A stretch of DNA of 64,000 nt. It comes from Sciurus carolinensis. Its lineage: Eukaryota; Chordata; Mammalia; Rodentia; Sciuridae. Shown here one piece after another: positions 1 through 10,625 of this stretch; position 1 is the stretch's first letter; each line of letters starts with the position of its first letter. A program made the position numbers and the translations under genes. The notes under the pieces were generated by a model. It searched no databases, had not been told where the DNA came from, and saw only the letters and a program-made list of their open reading frames with translations. Location: contig NC_062232.1 of NCBI RefSeq assembly GCF_902686445.1, positions 15,111,105 through 15,175,104 on the forward strand, in the 5' to 3' direction.

Positions 1-825
1 GTCATATCTCCCATGCTGTTTCCTAAACAGGAAATCAGTATTGCAAAAGCCACTACCCCATTGCCCTCATTGTCATCACTCAGGGTTCAGAAAAACCAAG
101 ACCAGTGGCCAGAGCTGAGGATGAGAAACCACAGCCATCCCCCAGGTGGTGAAGCCCCTAATGTAGACAGCCAACCCCAGATGGGTACTCAAATCCCAGA
201 GGACACCAGACTTAATTGAAAAGCCTCTGAATCAGGCACTCACTTAATGAGATAAGGCACAACCCTTATCTAGCACGACTTCTTATTAAATAAGGTCTGT
301 CAAATCAAGTTCATCTCCTCAAAAATAACTACAAGCCAGCCAGAGGCAAAAGTGGGAGGTCAGTGAAGTTTATCCTGCTTGTTTTGCTTTCCAGCCCTGG
401 ACTTAGGTTTCCATTCTCCCACTGAAGTTTTCCTTTCAGTGCCACTGCGGCTAGTCAAGTGTGGTCCCTAGACCAGCTTTACGTAGAAACTGGGTAGAAA
501 TGCACATTATAGACCCCATCCTAGGCCTGCCCAATTAGGAACTCGGGGGCTGGGACTCAGTGACCTTCGTTTTAACCAGTTCTCTGAGTGATTCTGATGC
601 AGCTAAAGTATGAAAATCACTGCTATACCTTAGCTTCTCACAACTAAGAAGGCTGCTTGGGTCATCAAATGAACTGGTTAGTCCATGGCAATGAAAATGA
701 ACTCAAGGGAGCTAGTGGTGACACACATTCCAAAGCTACCAAAACTGACTTTATGTTTTGTGAAATATATTTCTAACAGTATCATTATAGAAGTAATGCA
801 TCCTCCATATTTAAAGAAAAAAAAT
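1..825. other. intergenic, no feature recognised
   Basis: I see no exon with splice-site support and no clear repeat. The longest open frame (13-219) is short, has no recognisable domain and no coding signature, so I treat it as chance. Confidence 0.4.
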
Positions 826-1028
826 TTTAGACAGGTGCAGTGGTGCACGCCTATAATCCCAGCAGCTCAGGAGGCTGAGGCAGGAGGATCACAAGTTCAA
901 AGCCAGCCTCAGCAACTTAGCCAGGTCCTAAGCAACTCAGTGAGACTCTGTCTCTAAATAAAATACAAAATAGGGCTGGGGAGTGGTTGAGTGCCCCTGG
1001 GTTCAATCCCCATTACCCCCCCAAAAAA
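826..1028 (+). repeat. B1-ID composite SINE
   Basis: A 7SL/B1-like head (GTGCAGTGGTGCACGCC, then AGGCTGAGGCAGGAGGATC) is followed by an A-rich linker and an ID-like tail ending GGGTTCAATCCCC. This dimeric structure is characteristic of squirrel-family SINEs. The adjacent A-rich tract is its tail. Confidence 0.85.
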
Positions 1029-1321
1029 AGAATTAAAATACATAGTAAAAAATTGAAAATCTCCCATAATCTCACTATTAGCAATTATTACAGAGATCAT
1101 TGATAATCATTGTTAGCTCTTGATGAAATGTCCCTCCAGACATTTTCAAAAATGTGTAAGGGTACTAAGGTACACAATTACCCTACATATTACTGTAGTA
1201 TTCATGCTGGTAACTCCTCTTTAGTGTTCTAATGATAGAAATAGAGAACCTTAGGTAGGAGGCACTTTTTCCTTGGAGGATTCTCAAATCACCTATTCTT
1301 TTTCTCATAAATTTGATTGTG

Positions 1322-1519
1322 AACCAGGCACAGTGGCACATGTCTGTAACCCTCAGGAAGCTGAGGCAGGAATATTGCAAGTTCAAAGCCAGGCTTAACA
1401 ACTTAGTGAGGCCCTCAGCAATGTGGTGAGACCCTGTCTCAAAATAAAAAATAAAAAGATCTGGTAATGTAGTTGAGTGGTAAAGTGTCCATGGTTTCAA
1501 TCTCAAGTACCAAAAAATT
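1322..1519 (+). repeat. B1-ID composite SINE, diverged
   Basis: It has the same head-linker-tail order as the copy about 500 bp upstream but with more substitutions, for example in the polymerase III B-box region. It is probably an older copy. Confidence 0.8.
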
Positions 1520-2039
1520 GTGAAATATTAAATCTGTTCAGAATAACTTTTTAAGAACGTATTTCATAACCTTATTCTGGGAAGTAATTAGAATGTCTGA
1601 TAAAAACACTTTAGCAATTCTCTGATATTCTTTAATGAGACTAAGCCCTCCCTGCCCACCCAGACTCTCATCTGACCTAAGGTCAGAAGACTAGTAACAT
1701 TTGATCAGACGTTCTTATTCCTTATGTACAGCCTGGTTATGATCATCTAACCATTTGCTTTTCCAAAAATGTCCCAACCAGGAGGGAATTTTGAAATGAA
1801 ACTTTGATATGTATTCAGAAATAAATTTTCTAGGAAGTTTTATATATACCTGTCTCTCATAACCATAAAAAACACAAAGTAACTTATCAGATAGGGAGCA
1901 GACTTTCCCCTAGCACCTAAATAAAGCAGTGGAAAGATTTCAACTGACATAAAATTACAATGTTATGTGTCTCTGGAAAATCCTCTCATTGAGGATGATC
2001 TTAAGATAATTGCTACCATTTATGGAGGAGTGAAGGCTG

Positions 2040-2190
2040 CAATTCTCTTTCATCTTCTTTTAAATTCTCATGACAACAGGGTAAGTTAAGTGTTATTACC
2101 CCCATTGTAACAAGGGAGGGGACTCAAGTTCAAAGAGGTTGTTAGTCATGTCTAATCAATATCTCTTAGCAAGAGAGCAGGCCTGAGAAA
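2040..2190 (-). repeat. MIR fragment
   Basis: The stretch reads like the reverse complement of a MIR core: a TTCTCATGACAACAGGGTAAG-like start, then CCCCATTGTAACAAGGGAGG and a following AAGAGGTTGTTAGTCATG. It is strongly diverged, and the boundaries are approximate. Confidence 0.5.
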
Positions 2191-2544
2191 GTACAGTCAA
2201 CTGTGTCTGATGCAATTAGAAATGACGGAATTTTCGTTATGGTTTAGAATTCTTGTCCGATGGTCTTAACATGAAATTCCAATGGGTCCTTGTGGGCGTT
2301 TTGCTTGGTATGAAATCTGGATACATATTGAATGCTTATAGCATAACACTAAGTGTTAAGCTACAGACTACACATTCACACACCCTCTACACTTAGAGTT
2401 ACCTTGTACCTTAGAAAACGACATTAGAAACTTTGCAAGCAAATATTCCAAAAGGTTAAAAGGTTATCTTGGAGCCACATAGCTAAAGTCATCGTTTTTC
2501 TATTTTTCTGAACCAGCATGGCATGGGGGTGCAGTGACCGGCCT

Positions 2545-2725
2545 GAATGTGATCAATTCAGGATTGGTACTAGCTGGCATGTACCCTTGGGAGATTTCTT
2601 AATCTCTGTGCCTCACATTCCTCATCTGTAAAATAGGGAGAATAGTACCTCCCTCGCAGGGTTGTTATGAGGCTGTAATGGGTTAACACTTATAAAGTGT
2701 TTAGGATAGTGTCTGGCACTATTCT
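2545..2725 (+). repeat. MIR SINE
   Basis: The MIR core order is clear: TTTCTTAATCTCTGTGCCTCA, then CTCATCTGTAAAATAGGG, then GGGTTGTTATGAGG and a GTGTCTGGCAC-like end. This is an ancient mammal-wide SINE, not a gene. Confidence 0.75.
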
Positions 2726-2870
2726 AGATTTTCCTGAATGAGCATAATCTTAATAATGGAAAAGGTTGATTTTAAAGGTTGTTATACCTTTTCTATTTTA
2801 TGTATTTCCTTATTTGAATATCTTAGAGTAAGTAATGACTATAATTGAGCAAATATTAAAAATGATCGTG

Positions 2871-3086
2871 GGTCAGGCATGGTGGTTCACACCTATAATC
2901 CCAGCAGCTCAGGAGGCTGAGACAGGAGGATGGTGAGTTCAAAGCCAGTCTCAGCAACTTAGTGAGGTCCTAAGCAACTCAGTGAGACCCTATCTCTAAA
3001 TAAAATGCAAAAAAGGTCTAGGGATGTGACTCAGTGGTTAAGTGCCACTGGGTTCAATCTCCAATACAAAAAACAAAACAAAAAAA
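2871..3086 (+). repeat. B1-ID composite SINE with target duplication
   Basis: A full head and tail are followed by an A-rich end. The flanks share AAAAATGATC on the left and right, the expected target-site duplication of an L1-mobilised SINE. Confidence 0.85.
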
Positions 3087-4569
3087 TGATCACGGACTTT
3101 AAAGTGAGCATCTAATTTAACAATCTACAGCAAAATCCTAATGAGCACACTTCTGGTCAATCCTACCACACTATTTATGTTTATCATTTCTCCCTCTCAA
3201 AGGAGTGAAAAAGGGATTATCCTGGTTACAGAGGCAATGGGACAAGGAGAAGAGGAAAGGAAACATCAAAGGACTAAGCATTTCAAGGCAATGATAGGGT
3301 TTAAACAACATTTTAGCAGGAAGCCACCAAATTAGGATTTGCAGTAGACTCAGGAAGGAGACCCTTAACTAAGCAAACTCTAGGTGAGTCTCAAGGCTGA
3401 GATGAGGGACATGGTATCACCATCTGCACACTGAGTAGCTGGACCCTCAAATCTCTCAACAACACTCTACCAGGTAGGAGACAGGAGCCTTTTCCTCTGC
3501 AGACATTAAACACAGGAGAATTCAGTTCCCAGTACCCTAGTGATCAAGGCTCGTACATTTACCCTGCCTGCCTTCCCTGCTACAAATATGGGGTGAGAGA
3601 CACCTTCTCCAGAAAAACCAGAGTGACCTAGAGGAAAGATCCCCAGATGTGGGTGTGGGAGAAATTCCAACAAAACACTGGTTCTCCAGAGGCAGTAGAA
3701 GCCAGACGTGTGGACAGATGAGATTGGCATTGGTTTCCCATTAGGCTTTGGAACAACAATCCATTGCCTCTGTAACCAGGATAATTGGTGGGAGCTTCTT
3801 GGAGAGTCTTGAGGATTCCTGCAACTTCTATACCAGCACTGGAGCTTCAGGCCAAGGTCTCCAGAGTCAAGTCCTCTGACATTTTTGGCAGTGTTTCTGA
3901 CCTCTACCCTTACTGCCTTCTCAACTCTCCCAACTCCCATATAAACCCCAAATTCTGTGTTCAACTCTTTGTGCCTGAAACTCCTAGAGTGGCTTCTATT
4001 TCCTTGACCAAATTTTCACAGATATAGCTGTGCTGGAAGCTTCCATTCCCATACTTGGTCTTCATCCAGTCTGCTCTGCGTGCAGGAAGCACAGACAGCT
4101 TCACTTCAAGTTCATTGGAAGGAAAGTGCCTACAGAGATGGTTGGTTGGAGAAGAAGTCAGTATATTTGTTTCCTGTCTTCTCTCCTTGCTGAGACACAG
4201 ATTGGCTGTATCCTTCTACTAAAGGTCATGAGGTTTTTCAGCTTTCCCCTTCCATATGGAGATCCTTGTGGAGTTCCAAATGCTACTCCCCATTCTTGCC
4301 CTTCAGCCCTCACATAATAACAGCTTTCTGTTATTGCCACTCATGGGATATTGATCTATTCTTTGTTGTTTCCCCTAAACCCTGTTCACATTGTCATAAA
4401 TTGTCCCTTATTAAACCCTCCTCAATGACCCAGTTGATGTGTGACATATATTTCCTGCCAGGCCCTGACTTGCACATGGCTCTATCACCCCTTACCAGAG
4501 CCCCTGTCCAGGCAGGAAAGGCAAAGGCTTTTGGATGCCTCAATATCAACAAAGGTCACCAGGTAGTTA
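3087..4569. other. intergenic, no feature recognised
   Basis: Several open frames of 60-150 codons exist on both strands (for example 3506-3964 minus). They overlap one another in different frames and show no recognisable domain or splice structure. I find nothing here I can support as a gene. Confidence 0.4.
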
Positions 4570-4583
4570 AGAAATACTTCTAA

Positions 4584-5999
4584 GGGACCCAGAATAGCCA
4601 AGGCAATCCTTAGCAAGAAGAGTGAAACAGGAGGCATCACACTACCAGAACTTAAACTGTACTACAGAGCAATAGTAATAAAAATGGCATGGCATTGGCA
4701 CCAAAATAGACATGTAGACCAATGGTACAAAATAGAAGACAGAAACAAATCCACATAAATACAGTTATCTCGTACTAGATAAAAGTGCCAAAAATATACA
4801 TTGGAGAAAAGATAGCCTCTTCAACAAATGGTGCTGGGAAAACTGGAAATCCATATGTAACAAAATGAAATTAAACTTCTATCTCTCACCCTGCACAAAA
4901 CTCAACTCAAAATGGATCAAAGACTTAGACACTAAAACAGAGACCCCGTACCTAATAGGAGAAAAAGTGAACCCAAACCTTCATCATGTCAGCTTAGGAC
5001 CTGACTTCCTTAATATGACTCCTAAAGTGCAAGAAGTAAAATTAAGAATCAATTAATGGGATGGATTCAAACCAAAAAGCTTCTTCTCAGCAAAGGAAAC
5101 AATCAACAATTTGAAGAGAGAACCTACAGAATGGGAAAACATCTCTACCACACTCACCTCAGATAAAGCACTAATCTCCAAGATATATAAAGAATTCAAA
5201 ACACTAACACCAAAAAAAAAACCCAAATCATTAAATGGGCTAATGAACTGAACAGATACTTTACAGAAGAAAAAATACAATCGATCAACAAACATGAAAA
5301 AATGTTCATCATCTCTTGCAATTAGAGAAATGCAAATCAAAACTACTGTAAGATTTCATCTCACTCCAGTCAGAATGGCACTTATCAAAAATACAAGCAA
5401 TGATAAGTGTCAGTGAGGATGTGGGGAAAAAGGTACACTCATACATTGTTGGTGGGACTGAAGATTGGTGCAACCACTTTGGAAAGCAGTATGGAGATTC
5501 CTAAGAAAACTTGAAATGGAACCACCATTTGACCCAGCTATCCTACTCCATGGTTTATACCCAAAGGACTTAAAATCAGCATACTACAGTGACCAAGGCC
5601 ACATCAATATTTATAGCAGCTCAATTCACAATAGCTAGATTGTGGAACCAACCTAGATGCCTTTCTACAGATAAATGGATAAAGAAAATGTGGTACATAT
5701 ACACAATGGAATATTACTCAGCCATAAAGAAGAATGAAATTATGGCATTTGCAGGTAAATGGATGGAACTGGAGAATATCATGCTAAGTAAAATAAGCCA
5801 ATCCCAAAAAACCAAAGGGCAAATTTTTTCTCTGATAAGCAAATGCTGATCCATAGTGGGGGGTGGGTGGGGAAGAATGAAGGAACTTTGGATTTTACAG
5901 AGGGAGTGAGGGGAGTGGTGAGGCAGGAATGGGAAGGATGGTGGATGAACATTATTACCCTATATACATGTATGAATAAATTTTTTAAAAAAATAAAAG
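4584..5999 (+). mobile_element. 5'-truncated L1 (ORF2 3' end plus 3' UTR)
   Basis: The segment begins inside ORF2 (GGGACCCAGAATAGCCAAGG) and runs through the ORF2 C-terminal region and a GGAATGAAGG-rich 3' UTR to an A-rich tail. It is bounded by a perfect 14-bp target-site duplication AGAAATACTTCTAA at 4570-4583 and 6000-6013. Stops and indels break the ORF2 frame, so it cannot encode a working protein. The intact duplication suggests a fairly young insertion. Confidence 0.9.
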
Positions 6000-6013
6000 A
6001 GAAATACTTCTAA

Positions 6014-6900
6014 TGTGAAAAAAAAAAGAAAAACAGAAAAAGGAACTAAGAAAAAAAGCCTATCAGGAATAAAAGAAGACTTCAACAGCAACAAGCAAAA
6101 CACTGAAAGACTCTCAGAGTGTTAAGACAAGAAATTGCATACTTGAAATAAGGCAGGACTTAAATGAAAATGAGAGATAGATAAAGAGACAACACACACA
6201 TAGAGACAGATAATGTAGAGGGAAGAGGGAAAAGAGGAGATGAAGCTGTTACAAAGGACAAGAGAGATCTTTGAAATATAATAATTGAAATTTTAAAAAT
6301 TGAATAAAATATTGTCATATAAAACAAAGAAATTTCCAGGAGTTAGAATTAAAAAAGAAAACAAGATGGAAAACAGAACAGAAAGGAATAGGAAATATAG
6401 AGGATTGTTCCAGAAGATCTTAGGTCCAGATTACAGGCAGACACCCCCCAAAATAAACAAAGAAATGGAAGGACTGAATTTATCAAATAAGTAACACAAG
6501 AAAATGTCCCTAAACTGAAAGACAAATAAATGTCTCTATATGGCAAGAGCCCACCAAGAGCCCAGGGCAATGAATGAAAAGAGACTCACACCAAAGCACA
6601 TTATCATGAAATTCAGAACACCAGTGATAAATCCTAGAAGTTTCCAGAGAGAAAAAAGTTGCTTAGGAAAGAATTTGGAATCAGAATGGTATCATCCTTC
6701 TCAACTATACCTCTTAATGTTGGAGGTTAATGGAGCAAAACCTTCGAAATTCTGAAAATAAATGATTTTCAGCCTAGAATGCTATACTTAACCAAACCCT
6801 CAATCAAATACGAAGGTGAAATTATGGCCTCTTAAGACATAAAAGGACTCCAAATATATAACCTCCCATGTACCTTTTATATAAAATGTCAGAAGTATGT
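6014..6900 (+). repeat. ancient L1-like sequence
   Basis: The order of phrases (a TTATCATGAAATTCAGAACA segment, a TTTCCAGAGAGAAAAAAG segment, then CCTAGAATGCTATACTTAACC) resembles the internal part of ancient mammalian L1M elements. It is strongly decayed and the family is not resolved. Confidence 0.45.
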
Positions 6901-8020
6901 GCTCCAGCAAAAGAAAGGACTATGCTAAGAAAGGAGAGGACATGAGACCAAGGAAATGAGAGCTCACATAAATTAATAAGAGAAAAAAACACCTAGATGA
7001 CAGAGTATAGCAGGCCCAGAGGGCAATTAGTTAGGTTTGAAGAGAATGAACAGCCCTAGGACGGAGGTCTGCTTTAACTGAATATTTGGAGCATGTTATT
7101 AATAAGCTTTGGCAGATTTGATGGAGTAAGTGGTAGGCAGGATAATGTCCCCATCAAAGATGACCACAGTCTAATTCATGGAACTTTTGAATATATTATT
7201 TTGAACTTGAAAGACAAATTGAAGCATACCAAATATATGAGCAAAAAGTTTATTCAAGCCAAAACAAGGATGGCCACCAAATAAAAACACATATTCTAGT
7301 TACTAAGAATAAGTGTTCCCAAAGGGTATCCTAGGAGTCTGGTTTTATAGATAATAAACAAAAGAACAAGAAGGATGTTATAGCAAACCAGCTTGTTACA
7401 GTTTGCACCAGTTTACAAGAATAGCACGGGATGTTGATTTGGTCATTGGGTGCTTATGTTATACATTCCAGGTAAGAACTGCAGTAAACAGGAACAAAGG
7501 ATTCTTCAAGTTATTTATTACTCTAATGACATCAGTACATCTACAAGGATCTACGCTGAAATGGTTAAAGGTTAAAGTTAAGTAGATCATGAGACTTTGG
7601 AATCTAAGAGGGCATGACTGCTACCCCACAACAATTATCTGCCAGGCATGATAGAAGTTTGCAGATCTTCTTTCTCTTATTTATGTATTCATTGGTTTAT
7701 ATGAAAAATAGGGATTAAGGTTGCAGATGGAAATAAATTTGCTAATCAGCTGACTTTGGGATGGGGAGATTATCCTGGATTATCCAACTAGCTTCAATGT
7801 AATCACAATGGACAGAAAAGAGAGTGTGTTGGGGAGATGACACAGCATGAGAAAGACCGAATGGGCCATTATTGGCTTTGAAAATGGAAGGTGGACATCA
7901 GTCAAGGAATGTGGGCAGCCTCTCAAAACTGGACAAGTCCAGAAAATGAATTTTCCTCTAGAGATTCCAAAAGGAATACAGCCCTTCCAACACCTTGATT
8001 TTAGCCCAGTAACATCCACT

Positions 8021-8070
8021 TTGGGCCTGGGGGTTAGCTCACTGGTAGAGCACTTTCCTAGCACCACCCA
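8021..8070 (+). repeat. ID SINE fragment
   Basis: A short stretch carries the ID A-box region (GGGGGTTAGCTCACTGGTAGAGCAC) but breaks off before a normal B-box and tail. It is a truncated or decayed copy. Confidence 0.55.
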
Positions 8071-8185
8071 TACTCCCCTCACACACAGAAAGCCCCATTT
8101 TGAATTTCCATCCTTGTTATGGCAGTAATAGGAAACTAATTCAGAGGATTCGAATGAGTGTCTAAAATGAAGCAAATAAGAACAT

Positions 8186-8375
8186 TTGAGCTGGTCGTGG
8201 TAGTACATGCCTACAATCCCAGCAACTTTGGAAGCTGAGGCAGGAGGATCGCAAGTTCAAGGCCAGCCTGGGCAATTTAGCAAGACTCTGTTTCAAAATT
8301 TAAAAAAATCCAAAAAGGCTGGGAATGTTGCTCAGTGGTAGAGCTGGGTTCAACTCCCGGCAGAAAAATCAAGGC
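8186..8375 (+). repeat. B1-ID composite SINE
   Basis: The B1-like head (AGGCTGAGGCAGGAGGATCG) and the ID tail (GGGAATGTTGCTCAGTGGTA) are in normal order. The tail is shortened, and the B box reads GGTTCAACTCC. Confidence 0.85.
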
Positions 8376-8744
8376 AGTTATTAACATCAGGGCACCAGGA
8401 ATAAAAGTAAGTTGTATGTAATAAAGAAATCTACTCAGCAAAAAGTACACATAGTATTTATGAGATTGTATACTGTATAAAAATTAATATCAATTAACAA
8501 AAAGTATGATAATAAATTGGGAGACTTTGGGGTTAGAACGGGGAGGAGTAAGATAAAGAACTAAATTCTTGTCCATTACAAAGGGAAATTCAATAGATAG
8601 TGTCTTAAATTCAGTAATTAAGAAATAGCCAATGTCTATTTCTAATAGCCTGGTGAGTGGAACTGAAGAATACAAAGGGATAGAGCCAGAGACTGCTGCA
8701 GAGGGAGATAAGCCTTACTTAGGACAATTGTTTAAACTATGTGT

Positions 8745-9240
8745 GCATCAGTCCCCTGTTGCTGCTGGAACCAATTAGCACAAACTCAGTAGCCAAAAGC
8801 AGTACAAACTTAAGACCTTACAGTTCTGGAGATCAGAAGTCCAAAAGGGACTCACAGGACTGAAACTGAAGTATTGGCAGGACTGAACTCTTTTCAGAGG
8901 CTCTAGAAAAGAATCCTTTTCCCAGCCTTTCCCAGATTCTAGAAACTAGAGGCTTTCCACCTTCCTGGCCTTATGACGTTTTTTCAGCCAGCAATCACAG
9001 CATTCCAAACTCTGCTTCCATTGCCATATCTCCTTCTGTGACACCCCAGTCTCCTCATTTCCTTTATAATAAACCTTGTGAAGACATTGGGTCCACCCAG
9101 ATAATCCAGAACAATCTCCCCATCTTGAGATCCTTAATTAATCACATCTTTGGAATTCCTTTTGCCATGTAAGAGTCTGGGATTAGGATGTAGATATGTC
9201 GGGGGAGGGGCATTCTTCTGCCTTATCCCAGGGTGTCTGT
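8745..9240 (+). repeat. ancient interspersed repeat, family not assigned
   Basis: The stretch 'CTTACAGTTCTGGAGATCAGAAGTCC' followed by text about 300 bp further on ('TCCTTAATTAATCACATCTTTG') resembles a common old mammalian repeat. I cannot tell whether it is LTR-derived or a DNA element. No open frame is relevant. Confidence 0.45.
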
Positions 9241-9378
9241 ATTACTTGAATAGAAAAAAATTTAAGTACATACTCCTTGACCCAATAACTCTACTTCTAG
9301 GAATTAATTCTAATTGAATAATTATTAACATAAACGAAAATCTATGTTCATAGACATTGTTTATGAAGCTGGTAATAG

Positions 9379-9476
9379 TTTATACTATATAGTAGTAGTA
9401 TACTATACTACTACTATACTATATACTATATAGTAGTAGTATATACTATATACTATATAGTAGTAGTATAAACTAC
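9379..9476. repeat. AT-rich palindromic tandem repeat
   Basis: A unit close to TACTATATAGTAGTAGTATA occurs three times, and the inverted form TATACTACTACTATA lies between copies. Nearly the entire 98 bp can fold on itself on either strand. The pattern looks like a local expansion of a hairpin-forming microsatellite rather than part of a mobile element. Confidence 0.8.
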
Positions 9477-9549
9477 TACATTTTCATGACAAAAAGGTTT
9501 AAGGTACAGTTGCAAAAATACTACTATGAAGCAATTAAACATTTTGTTA

Positions 9550-9677
9550 TAGAGGTTTTATTTTTCCATTTTGCTCAGGCTGGCCCCAAATTCCTGGGCC
9601 TAAGTGACTCTCCTGCCTCAGCTTCCAGAGAAGATGGGACGGACTAAAGGCACATGCCACCATGCCTAGCACTAGAG
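9550..9677 (-). repeat. B1-like SINE monomer, diverged
   Basis: Read on the minus strand it gives a B1/7SL-like sequence (the plus strand shows GCTCAGGCTGGCCCC and CTCCTGCCTCAGCTTCC). No ID tail is visible, so it may be an older monomeric element. Confidence 0.6.
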
Positions 9678-9842
9678 CTTTTTGATGAACAGAAAAAGAT
9701 GTTTGCTGTATGTTAAGTGACTAAATTGAATTATAAATAATACTAAATTTACAACTATTCAGTTTTTATTATAAAAATATGTGTATAATATGTAAAAATA
9801 TCATTTTTGTACATTGTGCATATATAAATTGTGTATATAGAG

Positions 9843-9985
9843 AGAATATTTATTTTATTTTTTATTTGTTATGTTTTAATTAGTTGTACATGACAGTAGA
9901 ATGCATTTATGCATTTTGATAAGTCATACAAAAATGGAGTATAATTTTTCATTTTTCTGATTATACATGTTGTAGGATCACATGG
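9843..9985 (-). mobile_element. L1 3' end, split by the provirus
   Basis: The plus strand starts with a T-rich stretch and then GTTTTAATTAGTTGTACATGAC, the reverse complement of a rodent L1 3' UTR. The element resumes after the retroviral insertion at 16427, which shows that the provirus entered a pre-existing L1. The last six bases (9980-9985, ACATGG) are the left copy of the retroviral target duplication. Confidence 0.75.
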
Positions 9986-10081
9986 TGTCAGAATTATCAG
10001 CCAGGAGGGGGGGGGAGGGGCGCTGCTGCTTATTGTAAAGGTCAGAATGTTCTCAGAATGAGAACTTCTTGGTCCCTGACA
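9986..10081 (-). repeat. 3' LTR of the provirus, 96 bp
   Basis: It starts TGTCAGGGACC and ends TTCTGACA on the minus strand, so it has TG...CA ends. It is bounded by the target duplication on one side and directly by the polypurine tract on the other, so the short length is not a boundary error. It holds a 17-bp inverted repeat GTTCTCATTCTGAGAAC (10049-10065), one AATAAG polyadenylation-like hexamer (10029-10034) and a C-rich tract. No TATA box is visible. Differences from the other copy are at 10003, 10006 and 10021. Confidence 0.92.
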
Positions 10082-10095
10082 TTTCCCCCTTTCTT
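10082..10095 (-). other. polypurine tract
   Basis: The minus strand reads AAGAAAGGGGGAAA immediately before the 3' LTR. In retroviruses this RNase H-resistant purine run primes plus-strand DNA synthesis. Its position fixes the LTR start at 10081. Confidence 0.9.
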
Positions 10096-10194
10096 ATATA
10101 AAATTATTGACCATTTTTCGATAGCCATATTTTAAGGGGGTGATAGAGGTTATGTGGCGAGACGGGGGCACAGCTTGCCTGAACAGGTATAGGG

Positions 10195-10360
10195 CTGGAG
10201 TGACAATCCCTCGGGAACTGCGCCTGTCTTAGGTTGTCCGTGGCAGAGCAACATCCTTACCCGTCATTGGATAATGAGGCTCTGGCCCTCATTTCCTGTC
10301 TTAGGTTGGTATGAGCTCTCACGAATCTTACCCGTCATTGGCTGTCCAGTTCAGCTCACA
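10195..10360 (-). promoter_or_regulatory. constitutive transport element (CTE)-like RNA
   Basis: On the minus strand two copies of CCTAAGACAGG (plus-strand 10223-10233 and 10295-10305) alternate with two copies of CCAATGACGGGTAAG (10256-10270 and 10327-10341). This two-fold arrangement just upstream of the 3' LTR is that of the type D retrovirus CTE, where internal loops around AAGACA bind the cellular export receptor NXF1 (TAP) and let unspliced RNA leave the nucleus. The outer arms (CCCCTGTGAGCTG and CGCAGTTCCCGAGGG) sit where the terminal stem would be. I compared it by eye from knowledge of the family; folding was not computed. Confidence 0.82.
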
Positions 10361-10625
10361 GGGGTGATGGTCTTTTAAGATCACCATCACGATCCATCAT
10401 CTCCAGTCGATGGTAATGAACCTGAATAGGTTTCGCCTGTATAGCCTCAATTTGAGCTTTAAGAAAAGCCATGATCTTGTTGAATATCAAAGGACCTATA
10501 GATACAATAAGCAGCAAGCAAAGGAGGGGACCTTAGCAGGGTCCTCAAGCCCTGCATGGCTGTGGGAGAGCAGTGAACAGGCAGCCATTATCCAGAGAAG
10601 CAATGGTGTGCAGTCACAGGGTTTG
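10356..10625 (-). pseudogene. env: env remnant: transmembrane anchor and cytoplasmic tail
   Basis: After the pol stop only about 270 bp of env-like sequence remains. In one frame the minus strand gives a hydrophobic run (LLIVSIGPLIFNKI) followed by a charged amphipathic tail (AFLKAQIEAIQ) and a TGA at 10358-10356. This is the pattern of the membrane anchor and cytoplasmic tail of TM subunits from type D and RD114-like envelopes. A frameshift near 10520-10535 and a TAA slightly upstream break even this stub. The surface subunit, fusion peptide and ectodomain are absent, so no envelope can be made. Confidence 0.75.

Noticed and set aside
3506..3964. 152-codon open frame on the minus strand
   Set aside because: No recognisable domain, overlapping frames on the other strand and no splice or promoter context; chance is the simpler explanation.
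7780..8208. 142-codon minus-strand frame
   Set aside because: It overlaps an ID fragment and the beginning of a SINE and has no domain or splice support.
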